A stretch of DNA of 64,000 nt, from contig JAUJOJ010000010.1 in the NCBI GenBank assembly GCA_030447665.1, forward strand, positions 1-64,000, read 5' to 3'. This DNA is from Allosphingosinicella sp. (GTDB taxonomy: Bacteria; Pseudomonadota; Alphaproteobacteria; Sphingomonadales; Sphingomonadaceae). Shown one piece after another: positions 16,924 to 25,718 of this stretch (within the stretch, counting starts at the first letter, position 1; every line of letters starts with the position of its first letter). The notes under the pieces are model-generated. The model saw nothing but the letters and a program-made list of their open reading frames with translations, did no database searches and was not told where the DNA came from. The translations under genes were made by a program, and so were the position numbers.

Positions 16924-18138
16924 TCAGCTAATTCGTTCGAATCGTGCGATGAAGAAGCCGTCGGCGCCGCCAAGCTCCGCAAAGGTGCCCGGCAGGATGC
17001 GAAGCATGCCATTATTGGGCCGCATCTCGGCCGGGACTTCCTCCGGCCCTACGGGCAAGAGCCGAACATCGCGGCGGGCGGCGAGGAACGCCTCGACGAC
17101 TTGCTCGCCCTCTTCCGGTTCGAGCGAGCAGACCGAATAGACCATCCGGCCGCCCGGCTTCAGCCAGCCGGCGGCGCGGCCGAGCATCGCCTTCTGGCCT
17201 TCGGCCAGTTCGGCGATCGCTTTGGGGCGGACGCGGTGGAGGACGTCGGGATGGCGGCGGAAGATGCCGGTGGCCGAACAGGGGGCATCGAGCAGGATCG
17301 CGTCGACCTGGTTCGGCGGGCTCCATTTCATCACGTCGACGGCCTTGACCTCGGCGCTGAGGCCGGTGCGCTCCAGATTTTCGCGAAGTCGCGCAAGACG
17401 ACTTTCCGACATGTCGATCGCCGTCACATCGAAACCGGCGGAAGCGAGCTGCATCGTCTTGCCGCCGGGCGCGGCGCAGAGGTCGAGCAGCTTGCGGCCG
17501 TTCCCCTGGCCGAGCAGGCGCGCGGGGATCGAGGCGGAAATATCCTGCACCCACCATCGGCCTTCGCCGTAGCCGGCGAGCCCGGCGACCGCGGCACCGC
17601 GCTGGAGCCGCAGGTGGCGCGGCATGAGGCTGACGCCGTCCAGACCCTCCGGAGGCGCATCGGAGGCGAAAACGAGGTCGAGCGGCGGCGGCGTCGCCAT
17701 CGCGGCGGCTGCCGCTCGGGCGATCGCGCTCCCCCAGGCAATCTCCCACCGTTCCTCCACCTGCGGCGGAAGCGCGGGTATTTCGGGAAGCTTGGCGCCA
17801 CCCCGCATCAGCGTTCCGAACACGCCGTGGACGAGCTTGCGCGGGCCGCCGTCGACCAGCGGCAGCACGGTCGAGATGGCGGCGTGCGGCGGCGTTTCCA
17901 TCGCCAGCGCCTGGACGAGCGCGATGCGAAGCGCGAAGCGCGCCTTGGCATCGTCGGGGAGCGGCTTCCTTGTCGCGCTGTCGATCAGCGCATCGAGATC
18001 GGTCAGGCGGCGGAGCGTTTCGGCCGTGATCGCGTGGGCAAAGGCGCGGTCGTCCGGCCGATCGAGATCGCGCGCGGCGATGTCGAGCGCCGCCTCGAGC
18101 GGCAGCCCCTTGCGAAGCACCGCGTCGAGCAAACGCAT
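16924..18138 (-). CDS. rsmB: 16S rRNA (cytosine-C5) methyltransferase RsmB-like
   Basis: An N-terminal NusB-like RNA-binding domain (LLDAVLRKGLPLEAAL to roughly residue 130) is followed by a Rossmann methyltransferase. The SAM motif is LDLCAAPGGKT, the Pro-Cys motif is DAPCSATG and the second catalytic Cys is in YSVCSLEPEE, as in m5C rRNA methylases. Start is uncertain: ATG 18,138 trims a few residues (GTASRRAA) that look conserved, so a non-ATG start near 18,183 is possible; the longer frame runs into a 48-bp repeat at 18,237. It heads the operon to purH. Confidence 0.88.
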   Translation of the reverse strand: MRLLDAVLRKGLPLEAALDIAARDLDRPDDRAFAHAITAETLRRLTDLDALIDSATRKPLPDDAKARFALRIALVQALAMETPPHAAISTVLPLVDGGPRKLVHGVFGTLMRGGAKLPEIPALPPQVEERWEIAWGSAIARAAAAAMATPPPLDLVFASDAPPEGLDGVSLMPRHLRLQRGAAVAGLAGYGEGRWWVQDISASIPARLLGQGNGRKLLDLCAAPGGKTMQLASAGFDVTAIDMSESRLARLRENLERTGLSAEVKAVDVMKWSPPNQVDAILLDAPCSATGIFRRHPDVLHRVRPKAIAELAEGQKAMLGRAAGWLKPGGRMVYSVCSLEPEEGEQVVEAFLAARRDVRLLPVGPEEVPAEMRPNNGMLRILPGTFAELGGADGFFIARFERIS

Positions 18139-18236
18139 CGCGGCGCGGCGGGAGGCCGTGCCGATCGGATCGTTGCCGCTCAGTGCCCGCGGCCCAGCGG
18201 GTCGAGAGCGCTGGAGGAGCGGCGGGTCTTGAACGC

Positions 18237-18284
18237 GTTCATCTTGGCAAAGGGCCTCCCACACCCGAAATGTGGGTTCGAGAC
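18237..18284. repeat. 48-bp direct repeat, copy 1
   Basis: Identical over 48 bp to 18,551-18,598. It contains the hairpin CCCACA-CCCGAAA-TGTGGG. This copy lies between the divergent rsmB and DUF1674 genes. Confidence 0.85.
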
Positions 18285-18308
18285 GCCCCTTGTTCAATCG
18301 GAACCGCC

Positions 18309-18484
18309 ATGGCCGGACAGCGCCCCCAGCGCGCGCATGTGAAACCGCCCAAAACCTCTCGAAAAGCCCGCCGGTGCCCGAGCCGGGTCCGCCGCGGGAG
18401 AGCGAGGAGCATGGCGGCCCCAAAGGCCGGGAGCCGACCCGCTATGGCGACTGGGAGAATAAGGGCATCGCCTGGGACTTTTAA
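18309..18484 (+). pseudogene. DUF1674 (SDHAF4-like) small protein, one-base frameshift
   Basis: The C-terminal hallmark GGPKGREPTRYGDWENKGIA ending in WDF identifies DUF1674, related to succinate dehydrogenase assembly factor 4. The expected start MAGQRPQRAHVKPPK lies in a different frame (ATG 18,309) from the continuation NLSKSPPVPEPGPPRES. The frames meet at the four-A run 18,351-18,354, where a fifth A would restore a 58-residue protein. The gene would help flavinylated SdhA assemble, by analogy with the mitochondrial factor. The lesion is most simply a homopolymer sequencing error. It is flanked by the two 48-bp repeats. Confidence 0.78.
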
Positions 18485-18550
18485 AGTGATCGGATCGAAG
18501 TGGTACTTCGATCCGGCCGGTCAACCGCCTTCGCACAGGGTCTTCAACAT

Positions 18551-18598
18551 GTTCATCTTGGCAAAGGGCCTCCCACACCCGAAATGTGGGTTCGAGAC
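18551..18598. repeat. 48-bp direct repeat, copy 2
   Basis: Exact copy of 18,237-18,284, placed between the end of the DUF1674 gene and the end of gpsA. Its CCCACA/TGTGGG hairpin could act as a terminator for the convergent genes. Confidence 0.85.
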
Positions 18599-18613
18599 AG
18601 CCTTTCTTCAATT

Positions 18614-19586
18614 TTAGAGAGGCCTTGAAAGAAGGCGTTCCAGCACCTCGTCCACCGAAGCTTCGCCGCACAGCAGCGCGTTGACCGCCGCGACGATCGG
18701 CATGTCGACGCCGGCTGCGCTCGCCGCGCGCTGGAGGACGGGTGCGGTATAGGCGCCCTCCGCGACGGTGCGGCGGTCGGCGAGGAGGTCGGCGGCCGCC
18801 CTGCCCTCGCCGAGCCCCTTGCCGAGGCTGAAGTTGCGCGAGCTGGTGGACGAGCAGGTGAGGACCAGGTCGCCAAGCCCCGACAAGCCGGCGAGCGTTT
18901 CCGCGCGCGCGCCGCGGGCAAGGCCGAAGCGGGTCATCTCGGCAAAGCCGCGGGAGATGAGCGCGGAGCGGGCATTCTGGCCGAGCCCCCTCCCCTCGAC
19001 CACGCCGCAGGCGATGGCGAGGACGTTCTTGACCGCGCCGCCGATCTCCGCCCCGATCACGTCGTCGGACAGATAGGGCCGGAAGGCGGCACGGGCGAGC
19101 CGGGCGCGGATCGCCTCCCCCACCGCCTCGTCGTCGACGGCGAGCGTGACGGCTGCGGGCAGGCCGGCCGCCACTTCATGCGCGAAGGTCGGGCCGGAAA
19201 GGACGGCGATCGGCGAGCCGGGCTGCTCCTCGCGCGCGACTTCGTGCATCAGCTTGGTCGTCGCTTCCTCCATGCCCTTGGCGCAGAGGATGAGCGGCTT
19301 GCGCGCCCAGCGACGTCGAGGAAAGGACGGCGCGGCTATGCTGCGCGGGCGTGACGACGAGCAATGCGTCGCAGCCGCTGAGCTCCGCCAGGTCCCCGGT
19401 GGCGCGGATATGCGGGCGAAGCGGGATGCCGGCGAGGAAAAGCCCGTTTTCGTGGCGGTGATTGATGCCCTCGACCACTTCGGGCTCGCGCGCCCAAAGC
19501 ATTGTCTCCCTGCCTCCGGAGGCGGCAACCTGCGCCAGCGCCGTGCCCCAGGCGCCGCCGCCGATCACGCCGACGGTTTCGATCAT
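18614..19586 (-). pseudogene. gpsA: Glycerol-3-phosphate dehydrogenase (NAD(P)+), frameshifted
   Basis: The N-terminal half reads [20 protein letters not shown] with the NAD-binding glycine motif and stops matching after AQHSRAVLSS; the rest (RKPLILCAKGMEE, LSGPTFAHEVA, GAVKNVLAIACG, FSLGKGL) is one frame over. The switch lies near 19,305 in a GGCGCGCAAG stretch, consistent with loss of one GC pair. Restored length is about 324 residues, normal for GpsA, which makes glycerol 3-phosphate for phospholipids. Because this enzyme is often essential, sequencing error is likelier than a true null. The start overlaps the tsaD stop by four bases. Confidence 0.85.
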
Positions 19587-20616
19587 GCCTTGACCCCGGC
19601 GCCGCGGGCGCGTTCGGCGCCGGGATCGAGCGGCCAGCGTGCACGGGCCGGCACGTCGAGGCCGTCGATGAGGCCGGCCTCGAAGCGCAGCGCCCCTGCC
19701 CAGGCGATCATCGCCGCATTGTCGGTGCAGAGCCACAGCGGCGGGGCGACGAAGGGCAGGCCGTGTGCGGCGGCGAGACCGGCGAGCGCGGCGCGCACTT
19801 TCTGGTTGGCGGCCACTCCGCCTGCCACCACCAAGGCGGCGGCGCCCTTGCTCGCCTTCAGCGCCCTTTCCGTCCGGTCGAGCAGGCAGTCCACCACCGC
19901 CTGCTGGAACGAGGCGGCGATGTCTTCGGCGCTGTAAGCTCCGCAATCGCGGGCGCGGAGCACCGCGCTCTTGAGCCCGGCGAAGGAAAAATGCGGTTCG
20001 GCCGAACCGACCAGCGGACGCGGCAGCGGAACGGCGGCCGGATCGCCCGACGCGGCAGCGCGCTCCACCGCCGGGCCGCCCGGAAAACCGAGCCCGAGCA
20101 GCTTGGCGCTCTTGTCGAAAGCCTCGCCGGCGGCATCGTCGATCGTGGTCGCGAGGCGGCGGTACCGGCCCACCCCTTCGACGAAGAGCAACTGGCAATG
20201 GCCGCCGGACACCAGCAGCAGGAGATAGGGAAATCGAGGTCCGGCTGGGACAGCATCGGCGAGAGCGCATGCCCTTCGAGATGGTTGAGCGCGACGAGCG
20301 GCTTTCCCGATGCGAGCGACAGGCCCTTTGCCGTCACCAGCCCCACCATGACGCCGCCGATCAGCCCGGGCCCCGCGGTTGCGGCGATCGCATCCACCTC
20401 GTCCAGCCCCACGCCGGCTTCCGCCAGCACATCCTCCACCAGAGCGGGCAGGATCTCGACATGCGCGCGCGCCGCGATCTCGGGCACGACGCCGCCGAAC
20501 GGCCGGTGCGCGCTCTCCTGCCCGGCGAGCTTGTGCGCCAGGATCCGCCGGTCGGACGTGACCAAAGCCGCCGCCGTTTCGTCGCAGCTCGATTCGATGC
20601 CGAGGATAAGGCTCAT
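19583..20616 (-). pseudogene. tsaD: tRNA threonylcarbamoyladenosine synthase TsaD, frameshifted
   Basis: From ATG 20,616 the protein reads [20 protein letters not shown] and continues through the metal-binding HLEGHALSP; after SQPDLDFP the correct continuation [14 protein letters not shown] is in the next frame. One missing C in the CCC run near 20,227-20,229 explains this. The remainder ([49 protein letters not shown]) is intact to the stop. TsaD, with TsaB and TsaE, forms t6A37 in ANN-decoding tRNAs and is essential in most bacteria, so an error in the sequence is the best explanation. It is followed directly by gpsA. Confidence 0.88.
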
Positions 20617-20706
20617 CGCCGCCTTCCCTGCCACTGGCGCCCGTCAACGACAATATGCACCGGCCCGCTGGCACCGCCCGCCAAACGCCGCTAGCACCGC
20701 GGCTGC

Positions 20707-21633
20707 ATGAAACCGCCCATCCGCATCGGCACCCGCGGCTCGCCGCTCGCGCTCGCCCAGGCCCGCATGGTCGCCGAGGCGCTGCGCGACACGCACGACT
20801 GGGGCCCGGAACTCATCGAGATCGTGCCGATGACCACGACCGGCGACGTCATCCAGGACCGGCCGCTCGCCGAAGTGGGCGGAAAAGGGCTTTGGACCAA
20901 GGAGCTCGATCGGGCGCTGGCCGAGGGCCGCACCGACATCTCGGTCCATTCGATGAAGGACGTTGAGACGATCCGGCCGGCAAAGCTCGTCATCGGCGCC
21001 ATGCTCCCCCGGGCGGACGTCCGCGACCGGCTGGTGGGCGCCGACAGCATCGAGGCGCTGCCGCATTGGGCGCGGCTCGGAACCTCCTCGCCGCGGCGCG
21101 CGGCCCAGATGCTGGCGCGCCGCCCCGATCTCAACATCGTTCCCATTCGCGGCAACGTCGCAACCCGGCTCCGCAAGCTGGAAATGGGGGAGGCGGATGC
21201 AACGCTGCTGGCCGCGGCCGGGCTCGACCGGCTCGGTCATCCGGAGATCGGAACCGTGCTCGACGAGATTCTGCCGGCGCCTGCCCAAGGTGCGATCGGG
21301 ATCGAGATGCTGGCCGGGAACAAGAAGCTGGCGGCGCTCATTCGTGCCGTCGATCACCGCCCCACTTCGGTCTGCGTCCTTGCCGAACGGGCGCTTCTCG
21401 AGGGACTTGGCGGCAATTGCCGCTCGCCTGTCGCCGCATTGGCCCAATGCGAGGGCGATCAGCTGCGGCTTCGCGCCGAGATCCTGACGCCGGACGGCAC
21501 GGAAGCGGAGCGCATCGACACCCGCTTCCCGGCCGCAGACCTCACGGCGCCGCGTGACATTGCCGGGCAGATGCTGGACCGGGCGGCACCCGCCTTGCGG
21601 GTTCTTTTTTCCGGATGGGCCCCATTCTCCTGA
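20707..21633 (+). CDS. hemC: Porphobilinogen deaminase (hydroxymethylbilane synthase)
   Basis: The 308-residue product polymerises four porphobilinogens into hydroxymethylbilane in heme synthesis. It opens [20 protein letters not shown], has the catalytic-Asp loop SVHSMKDV, the arginine-rich SSPRRAAQ segment, and [12 protein letters not shown] with the Cys that carries the dipyrromethane cofactor. It is divergent from tsaD with a 90-bp gap and overlaps hemD by 19 bases. Confidence 0.95.
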   Translation: MKPPIRIGTRGSPLALAQARMVAEALRDTHDWGPELIEIVPMTTTGDVIQDRPLAEVGGKGLWTKELDRALAEGRTDISVHSMKDVETIRPAKLVIGAMLPRADVRDRLVGADSIEALPHWARLGTSSPRRAAQMLARRPDLNIVPIRGNVATRLRKLEMGEADATLLAAAGLDRLGHPEIGTVLDEILPAPAQGAIGIEMLAGNKKLAALIRAVDHRPTSVCVLAERALLEGLGGNCRSPVAALAQCEGDQLRLRAEILTPDGTEAERIDTRFPAADLTAPRDIAGQMLDRAAPALRVLFSGWAPFS

Positions 21634-22322
21634 TCCTGAGGCCGCAGCCGGGCGCCGATGCGACCGCCGCCCGGGCCGCGGCTATGGGGCTCGACGCCGC
21701 CGTCGCGCCCCTCTTCCACCTGCGCCCGATCGAGTGGCAAGCTCCGGAGGCGGGCGCAGTGGACTCCGTCCTTCTGACGAGCGCCAACGCCTGCCGGCTC
21801 GGCGGCGAACAGCTCGCCGGACTTGCCAACCTGCCCTGCTATGCGGTCGGTGAGGCCACCGCCGACGCCGCGCGGTCGGCCGGTTTCCGCGAGGTCCGGA
21901 CCGGCCCCGGCGATGGCGCCGCCGCGCTCCGGATGATGATCGACGATGGTGCGGAGCGCCCGCTCCACCTTTGCGGGCGGGACCATATCCCGCTCGATGA
22001 TCCGCGCATCATGCGGCGGATCGTCTATGCTGCCGATGAGGTTCCGGCCCTTCCGGACTCGGCGGTGCGAGCGGTCCGGGACGGTCCCGTCGCCCTCCTC
22101 CACTCCCCCCGGGCGGCGTCGGTGTTCGCCAAGCTGGTCGACCTGGCGGGGCTCGACCGGTCCAGAACATGCCTGGCGGCGATCAGTGACGCCGCGGCCG
22201 GCCCCGCCGGAACCGGCTGGCGGAGAGTGGCGACTGCCCCCTTGCCGCGCGATCAGGCTCTGCTGGAGCTTGCCGCCAAGCTGTGCAAGATTGGCGGCAG
22301 CGATACGGGGAAGGTCGAATGA
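21615..22322 (+). CDS. hemD: Uroporphyrinogen-III synthase
   Basis: A 235-residue protein of the fast-evolving HemD family. It begins [19 protein letters not shown], has the VLLTSANACR turn of the first domain, YAVGEATADAARSAGF, and ALLHSPRAASVFA in the second. It closes hydroxymethylbilane into uroporphyrinogen III. Its position between hemC and the mitofilin-like gene is the usual one in sphingomonads. The stop overlaps the next start (ATGA). Confidence 0.88.
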   Translation: MGPILLILRPQPGADATAARAAAMGLDAAVAPLFHLRPIEWQAPEAGAVDSVLLTSANACRLGGEQLAGLANLPCYAVGEATADAARSAGFREVRTGPGDGAAALRMMIDDGAERPLHLCGRDHIPLDDPRIMRRIVYAADEVPALPDSAVRAVRDGPVALLHSPRAASVFAKLVDLAGLDRSRTCLAAISDAAAGPAGTGWRRVATAPLPRDQALLELAAKLCKIGGSDTGKVE

Positions 22323-23242
22323 GTATCGATTACGGGCCAAGCAGCGCGGCGCGTCGACGGCCGTTGGTGTCGATCCTCCTCCTGGCCCTGATCGCGTTCC
22401 TGCTCGGCATCGCGGCGATGGCCTGGGCGCTCACCCGCTGGGATGCGGCCGCAACCTATCTCGGCATCCGCCCTGCCCCGCTTCCTCAGCCGGTCGTCAC
22501 CCGCCCCGCCGGGCCGCCGTCCCCCAGCCCCGCTCCAGCCGTCCCTGTTCAAGCCGGCGCCGCCGAGACTCAGCGTCTGGTGATCGATCCCGAAACGACG
22601 CGGCGGGTCGCTCAGCTCGAGCAAAGGGTCGCGGAGATCGACAATCAGTCGCGGACCGCAGCGGGCAACGCCAATCGCGCCGAGGGTCTGCTGATCGCGC
22701 TTGCGGCCCGGCGCGCGCTCGATCGCGGCGTCGGCCTTGGCTATATCGAAGGCCTGCTTCAGCAGCGGTTCGGCAACACGCAGCGCCAGGCCGTCGCGAC
22801 CGTCATTACGGCGTCCCGCCAGCCGGTGACGCTCGGCCGGCTCCAGGCCGGGCTCCTGGAGGTGGGGCCGGAGCTGACCGGAGCGGGACCGGACCAGAAT
22901 TGGTGGACCGCGTTCAAGACCGAGCTCTCGGGGATCGTCACCGTCCGCCGCGCGGGCACCACGTCGACCATGCCCGCCGAACGGCTGCGCCGCGCGACCC
23001 GCAGCCTGGAGGCCGGACAGGTCGACGTCGCCTTGCTGGAGGTGCTGAGAATGCCGGGCCGGGAGAATGCGGCGGCCTGGATTGCCGAAGCCCGCCGCTT
23101 TGTCGCCGCTCGCCGCGCATTGGATGCGATCGAAACGGCCGCCTTGCTGGAGCCGCACGCTCCGCAGCCCGACGGCATCACGCGGCGCAGCCTGCCCCCC
23201 TCCGCCCTGCAGCCGCCGCTTAAGTCCGATCTGAACGATTGA
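22319..23242 (+). CDS. Mitofilin-like inner-membrane protein of the heme operon
   Basis: The 307-residue protein has a short cytoplasmic start, one membrane helix (LVSILLLALIAFLLGIAAMA, about residues 18-37), a proline-rich linker, and a long alpha-helical periplasmic part with a coiled-coil stretch RVAQLEQRVAEIDNQSR. It matches the COG4223/mitofilin family found after hemD in alphaproteobacteria. It may shape or organise the membrane; no enzyme motif is seen. I chose the ATG at 22,319 overlapping the hemD stop. Confidence 0.82.
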   Translation: MSIDYGPSSAARRRPLVSILLLALIAFLLGIAAMAWALTRWDAAATYLGIRPAPLPQPVVTRPAGPPSPSPAPAVPVQAGAAETQRLVIDPETTRRVAQLEQRVAEIDNQSRTAAGNANRAEGLLIALAARRALDRGVGLGYIEGLLQQRFGNTQRQAVATVITASRQPVTLGRLQAGLLEVGPELTGAGPDQNWWTAFKTELSGIVTVRRAGTTSTMPAERLRRATRSLEAGQVDVALLEVLRMPGRENAAAWIAEARRFVAARRALDAIETAALLEPHAPQPDGITRRSLPPSALQPPLKSDLND

Positions 23243-23287
23243 AGCCGCGCGCCCTGCGGCTGCTTCCCGACATGCTGACGTCGGCTG

Positions 23288-23505
23288 CTAATTTCGGGAA
23301 CCACTCCCATAGACGTCTCCCAGGCTCGCGACGATATCGGCCATACGGGCGCGAAGGTCCGGCGGCCCAAGCACCTCGGCTTCCGCGCCGAAGCGAAGCA
23401 GTTCGTGCGCGGCCCAGCGCACCGAAGCGACCGGCAGCGTCACCACGCGCCAGCCACTCTCGTCCGGCTCTCCGATGCTGGCTCCGGCCCGGGCATAAGA
23501 AGGGC
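23288..23505 (-). pseudogene. C-terminal remnant of a WYL-domain transcription regulator
   Basis: The minus-strand frame reads YARAGASIGEPDESGW, RVVTLPVASVRWAAHELLRF and GAEAEVLGPPDLRARMADIV, then stops at 23,288. This is the end of a YafY/WYL-family regulator. The DNA-binding half and most of the WYL domain are absent, and no start codon with a ribosome site is present, so this is a leftover fragment. Confidence 0.55.
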
Positions 23506-23804
23506 AGGATCGTATCCATCATCTTCAGCCCCCATGGCGACATTGTTCTTGAGCAGGTGGGCGCATAGCGGTCGCCCCGATGGCATCCTGGCAGATCGCA
23601 GCCGTTCCGGTGCATCCTCCGGACGTAGGACTCCGCTCGTTCGGTGCTAAGGACAGGCTAAGTTGGGCATCTGGCGCTCGCCGGGAACCTTTCCCCCAGT
23701 TGCGCATCAGAGAACGGGGACCAGCGCCCCTGCGTCGCGTCCTCAAAACAGGGAGGGCTCAGCGGTCCGAACGGTCCCCTCCCCAGCACTGAAGGAGAAG
23801 CGTC
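23506..23804. other. Intergenic stretch, no gene recognised
   Basis: About 300 bp between the WYL fragment and the Gly/Phe-rich gene. No convincing coding frame or structured element was seen. The AAGGAG ribosome site of the next gene is at its end. Confidence 0.4.
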
Positions 23805-24323
23805 ATGAGACTTGCCTTAGCCGTAGCAGCTCTGATGGTGTTCATGCCTGCCACCGCAGAGGCCCAAATTGGGGACTTTGGCTCCCACCACGTGCGGCCG
23901 CAGCACTTTGGGTCACAGGTCATGCACCTTCCGGGAGGACACTTCCGCCACCACGGAGGTTTCGGTTTCGGCCACGGATCAGGATTTGGCTTCGGATCAG
24001 GGGTCGGATTCGGATCGGGCTTCGGGTTTGGGCATGGGTCAGGTTTCGGTTTCGGTCGGCACCCAGGGTTCGGCTTTGGCCACGATCCAGGTTTCGGTTT
24101 CGGTCCCCACCCGGGTTTCCGCTTCCGCCACGACAGGTTTCGGTTTCGGTCCACCCGGGTTTCCGCTTCCGCCACGATCCAGGCTTTGGTTTCCGCTTCC
24201 GAGGCTTTGGTTTCCCCGGGTTTCGGCTTCCGCCATCACCGGCGCTTCCGCCACCACCGGGATTTCCGCCATGACCGGGGTTTCCGCCACCACCCGGGAT
24301 TCCGCCGCCACCGCGGCTTCTGA
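23805..24323 (+). CDS. Exported Gly/Phe/His-rich repeat protein
   Basis: The product has a signal peptide (MRLALAVAALMVFMPATAEA) and then a low-complexity body of GFGFGHGSGF and HPGFGFGHDPGF units, ending in RFRHHRDFRHDRGFRHHPG-like His/Arg-rich repeats. Around residues 108-140 the pattern is lost (RVSASATIQALVSASEALV) and reappears in another frame, so small indels near 24,148, 24,165 and 24,215 that cancel out are likely. A clear AAGGAG precedes the ATG. The function is unknown; metal binding by the His-rich tail is a guess. Confidence 0.6.
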   Translation: MRLALAVAALMVFMPATAEAQIGDFGSHHVRPQHFGSQVMHLPGGHFRHHGGFGFGHGSGFGFGSGVGFGSGFGFGHGSGFGFGRHPGFGFGHDPGFGFGPHPGFRFRHDRFRFRSTRVSASATIQALVSASEALVSPGFGFRHHRRFRHHRDFRHDRGFRHHPGFRRHRGF

Positions 24324-24446
24324 TCGGGCACACATTTCGGCGCGGACTTCCTGCTCCCGGGCAACAGGAATGGGAGCCTCTTGCTGTTGCGCAGCGGAGG
24401 CTCCCGGCGCAGGTGATTTGGACCGGGTGCGCGATCGGAGAACAAT

Positions 24447-25055
24447 ATGCCTCATCTGCCTTCCAACGCTGCGCTCCTCGTCGTCGATGTTCAAAGGGGG
24501 TTCGACGATCCGAAATGGGGATCTCGGAACAATCCCGATGCCGAGATAAACATTGCCAATCTTATTGCTGCGTGGCGGGAAGCCGGACGGCCCGTGTTCC
24601 ACGTCATGCACGATTCTCTATCGCCCGACAGTCCGCTGCGGCCCGGCACGGCGGGCAATTCATTGAAGCCGGAGGCGGAGCCGCGCGCTGGCGAGGCGGT
24701 CTATCGCAAGACGGTCAACAGCGCCTTCATCGGCACCAGCCTTGAAGCGGATCTGCGAAGTGCGGGCATCAACACGCTGGTGGTGGTGGGCCTGACGACG
24801 AACCATTGCGTCTCGACAACGGTCCGCATGGCGGGAAATCTCGGCTTCGAGACCTATCTGGTATCGGATGCCACTGCCACTTTCGACCGGGCGGCCCTCG
24901 ACGGACGCATCCGTCCGGCCGCCGAAGTCCACGCAGCGGCCTTGAGCGACTTGCAGGACGAATTCGCGACATTGGTCGAGAGCCTCCCCCAAATAGTGGG
25001 CACCTCCCATATTCCCCGCATGGCTGCGGCCTGCGGGGCAGGCCGCACCTGCTGA
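24447..25055 (+). CDS. Isochorismatase-family cysteine hydrolase
   Basis: A 202-residue protein with the triad of the family: Asp in LLVVDVQRGFDD, Lys in VYRKTVNSAF, and the nucleophile Cys in GLTTNHCVSTT, which follows the cis-peptide turn. Homologues hydrolyse amides or vinyl ethers such as nicotinamide, N-carbamoylsarcosine or isochorismate; this one cannot be assigned a substrate. It stands alone on the plus strand. Confidence 0.85.
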   Translation: MPHLPSNAALLVVDVQRGFDDPKWGSRNNPDAEINIANLIAAWREAGRPVFHVMHDSLSPDSPLRPGTAGNSLKPEAEPRAGEAVYRKTVNSAFIGTSLEADLRSAGINTLVVVGLTTNHCVSTTVRMAGNLGFETYLVSDATATFDRAALDGRIRPAAEVHAAALSDLQDEFATLVESLPQIVGTSHIPRMAAACGAGRTC

Positions 25056-25112
25056 TGCCTTGCCGGGAACGGCTGAGCGACGCGCGTCAGGCGGCGATGA
25101 CCCGGATTAGCG

Positions 25113-25712
25113 TCAGGCGTCCCGCTCCGCCTTCTTCCAGGCATCCTTCTCCAACGGTTTGGGATCGGCCGCATATTGCCGAGCGAACTCGGCGATCCCC
25201 AGCTCTTCGTATTGAGCCACATGGGCGATTTCGTGTGCGAAGAGGCGCCGGTTCTTCGACGCCTTATCGGTCTTGAACACGATCACGTTCCCCAGCGTCA
25301 CGGCACCTTCGCTGACGGGCCACCTCGCCAAGGCTCTGGCGAGGCGTGTGCCAGGCTCCGCGACCGTCCACCGCACCTTGTCGAGCAGCGATCGAGGGAA
25401 GTGGCGGGCAAAGCGGCGCCTCAGCGTCTTCGGCAGCGGGTGCACCTCTCCTTTGAGAGCCTCGGCGCGGCCGAGGCGGATCGCCAGCGCAAGCGCGACG
25501 CCGCTGCCGCGGATATTGCGTCCCGCTTTCTGCCTTTCGGCTGCGGCGAGCCACCAATCCGCGGCTCGTTCAAGGCCGTTCCGTCGGGCCTCAACAAGCG
25601 TGGCCTGCGTGCTCTTGAGGAGGGGGGGCGTCTGTCCTCGCGGAACCATGAAATGATATCCCGCCGCTGCCGCCAGCACGAGCAGCAGCAATGCTGGCAG
25701 CAGCTGCCGCAT
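25113..25712 (-). CDS. Membrane-anchored protein with HExxH motif (DUF4157-like)
   Basis: The 199-residue protein starts with a signal or anchor helix (LLPALLLLVLAAAAGYHF). Its C-terminal half contains VTLGNVIVFKTD and FAHEIAHVAQYEELGIAEFA, a gluzincin-like zinc motif HEIAH followed by an Asp/Glu-rich helix, as in DUF4157 proteins. A protease role is possible but not shown. It is 6 bp downstream of the hypothetical gene at 25,719 on the same strand. Confidence 0.6.
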   Translation of the reverse strand: MRQLLPALLLLVLAAAAGYHFMVPRGQTPPLLKSTQATLVEARRNGLERAADWWLAAAERQKAGRNIRGSGVALALAIRLGRAEALKGEVHPLPKTLRRRFARHFPRSLLDKVRWTVAEPGTRLARALARWPVSEGAVTLGNVIVFKTDKASKNRRLFAHEIAHVAQYEELGIAEFARQYAADPKPLEKDAWKKAERDA

Positions 25713-25718
25713 CAGCCT

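Noticed and set aside
18272-18484. DUF1674 protein starting at a GTG inside the 48-bp repeat
   Set aside because: The upstream residues in this frame (GSRRPLFNRNRHGRTAPPAR) do not fit the family, while the ATG 18,309 frame does, so a frameshift is more likely than this start.
20269-20710. Plus-strand frames opposite tsaD
   Set aside because: They are antisense to a clear tsaD reading and start or end at its frameshift.
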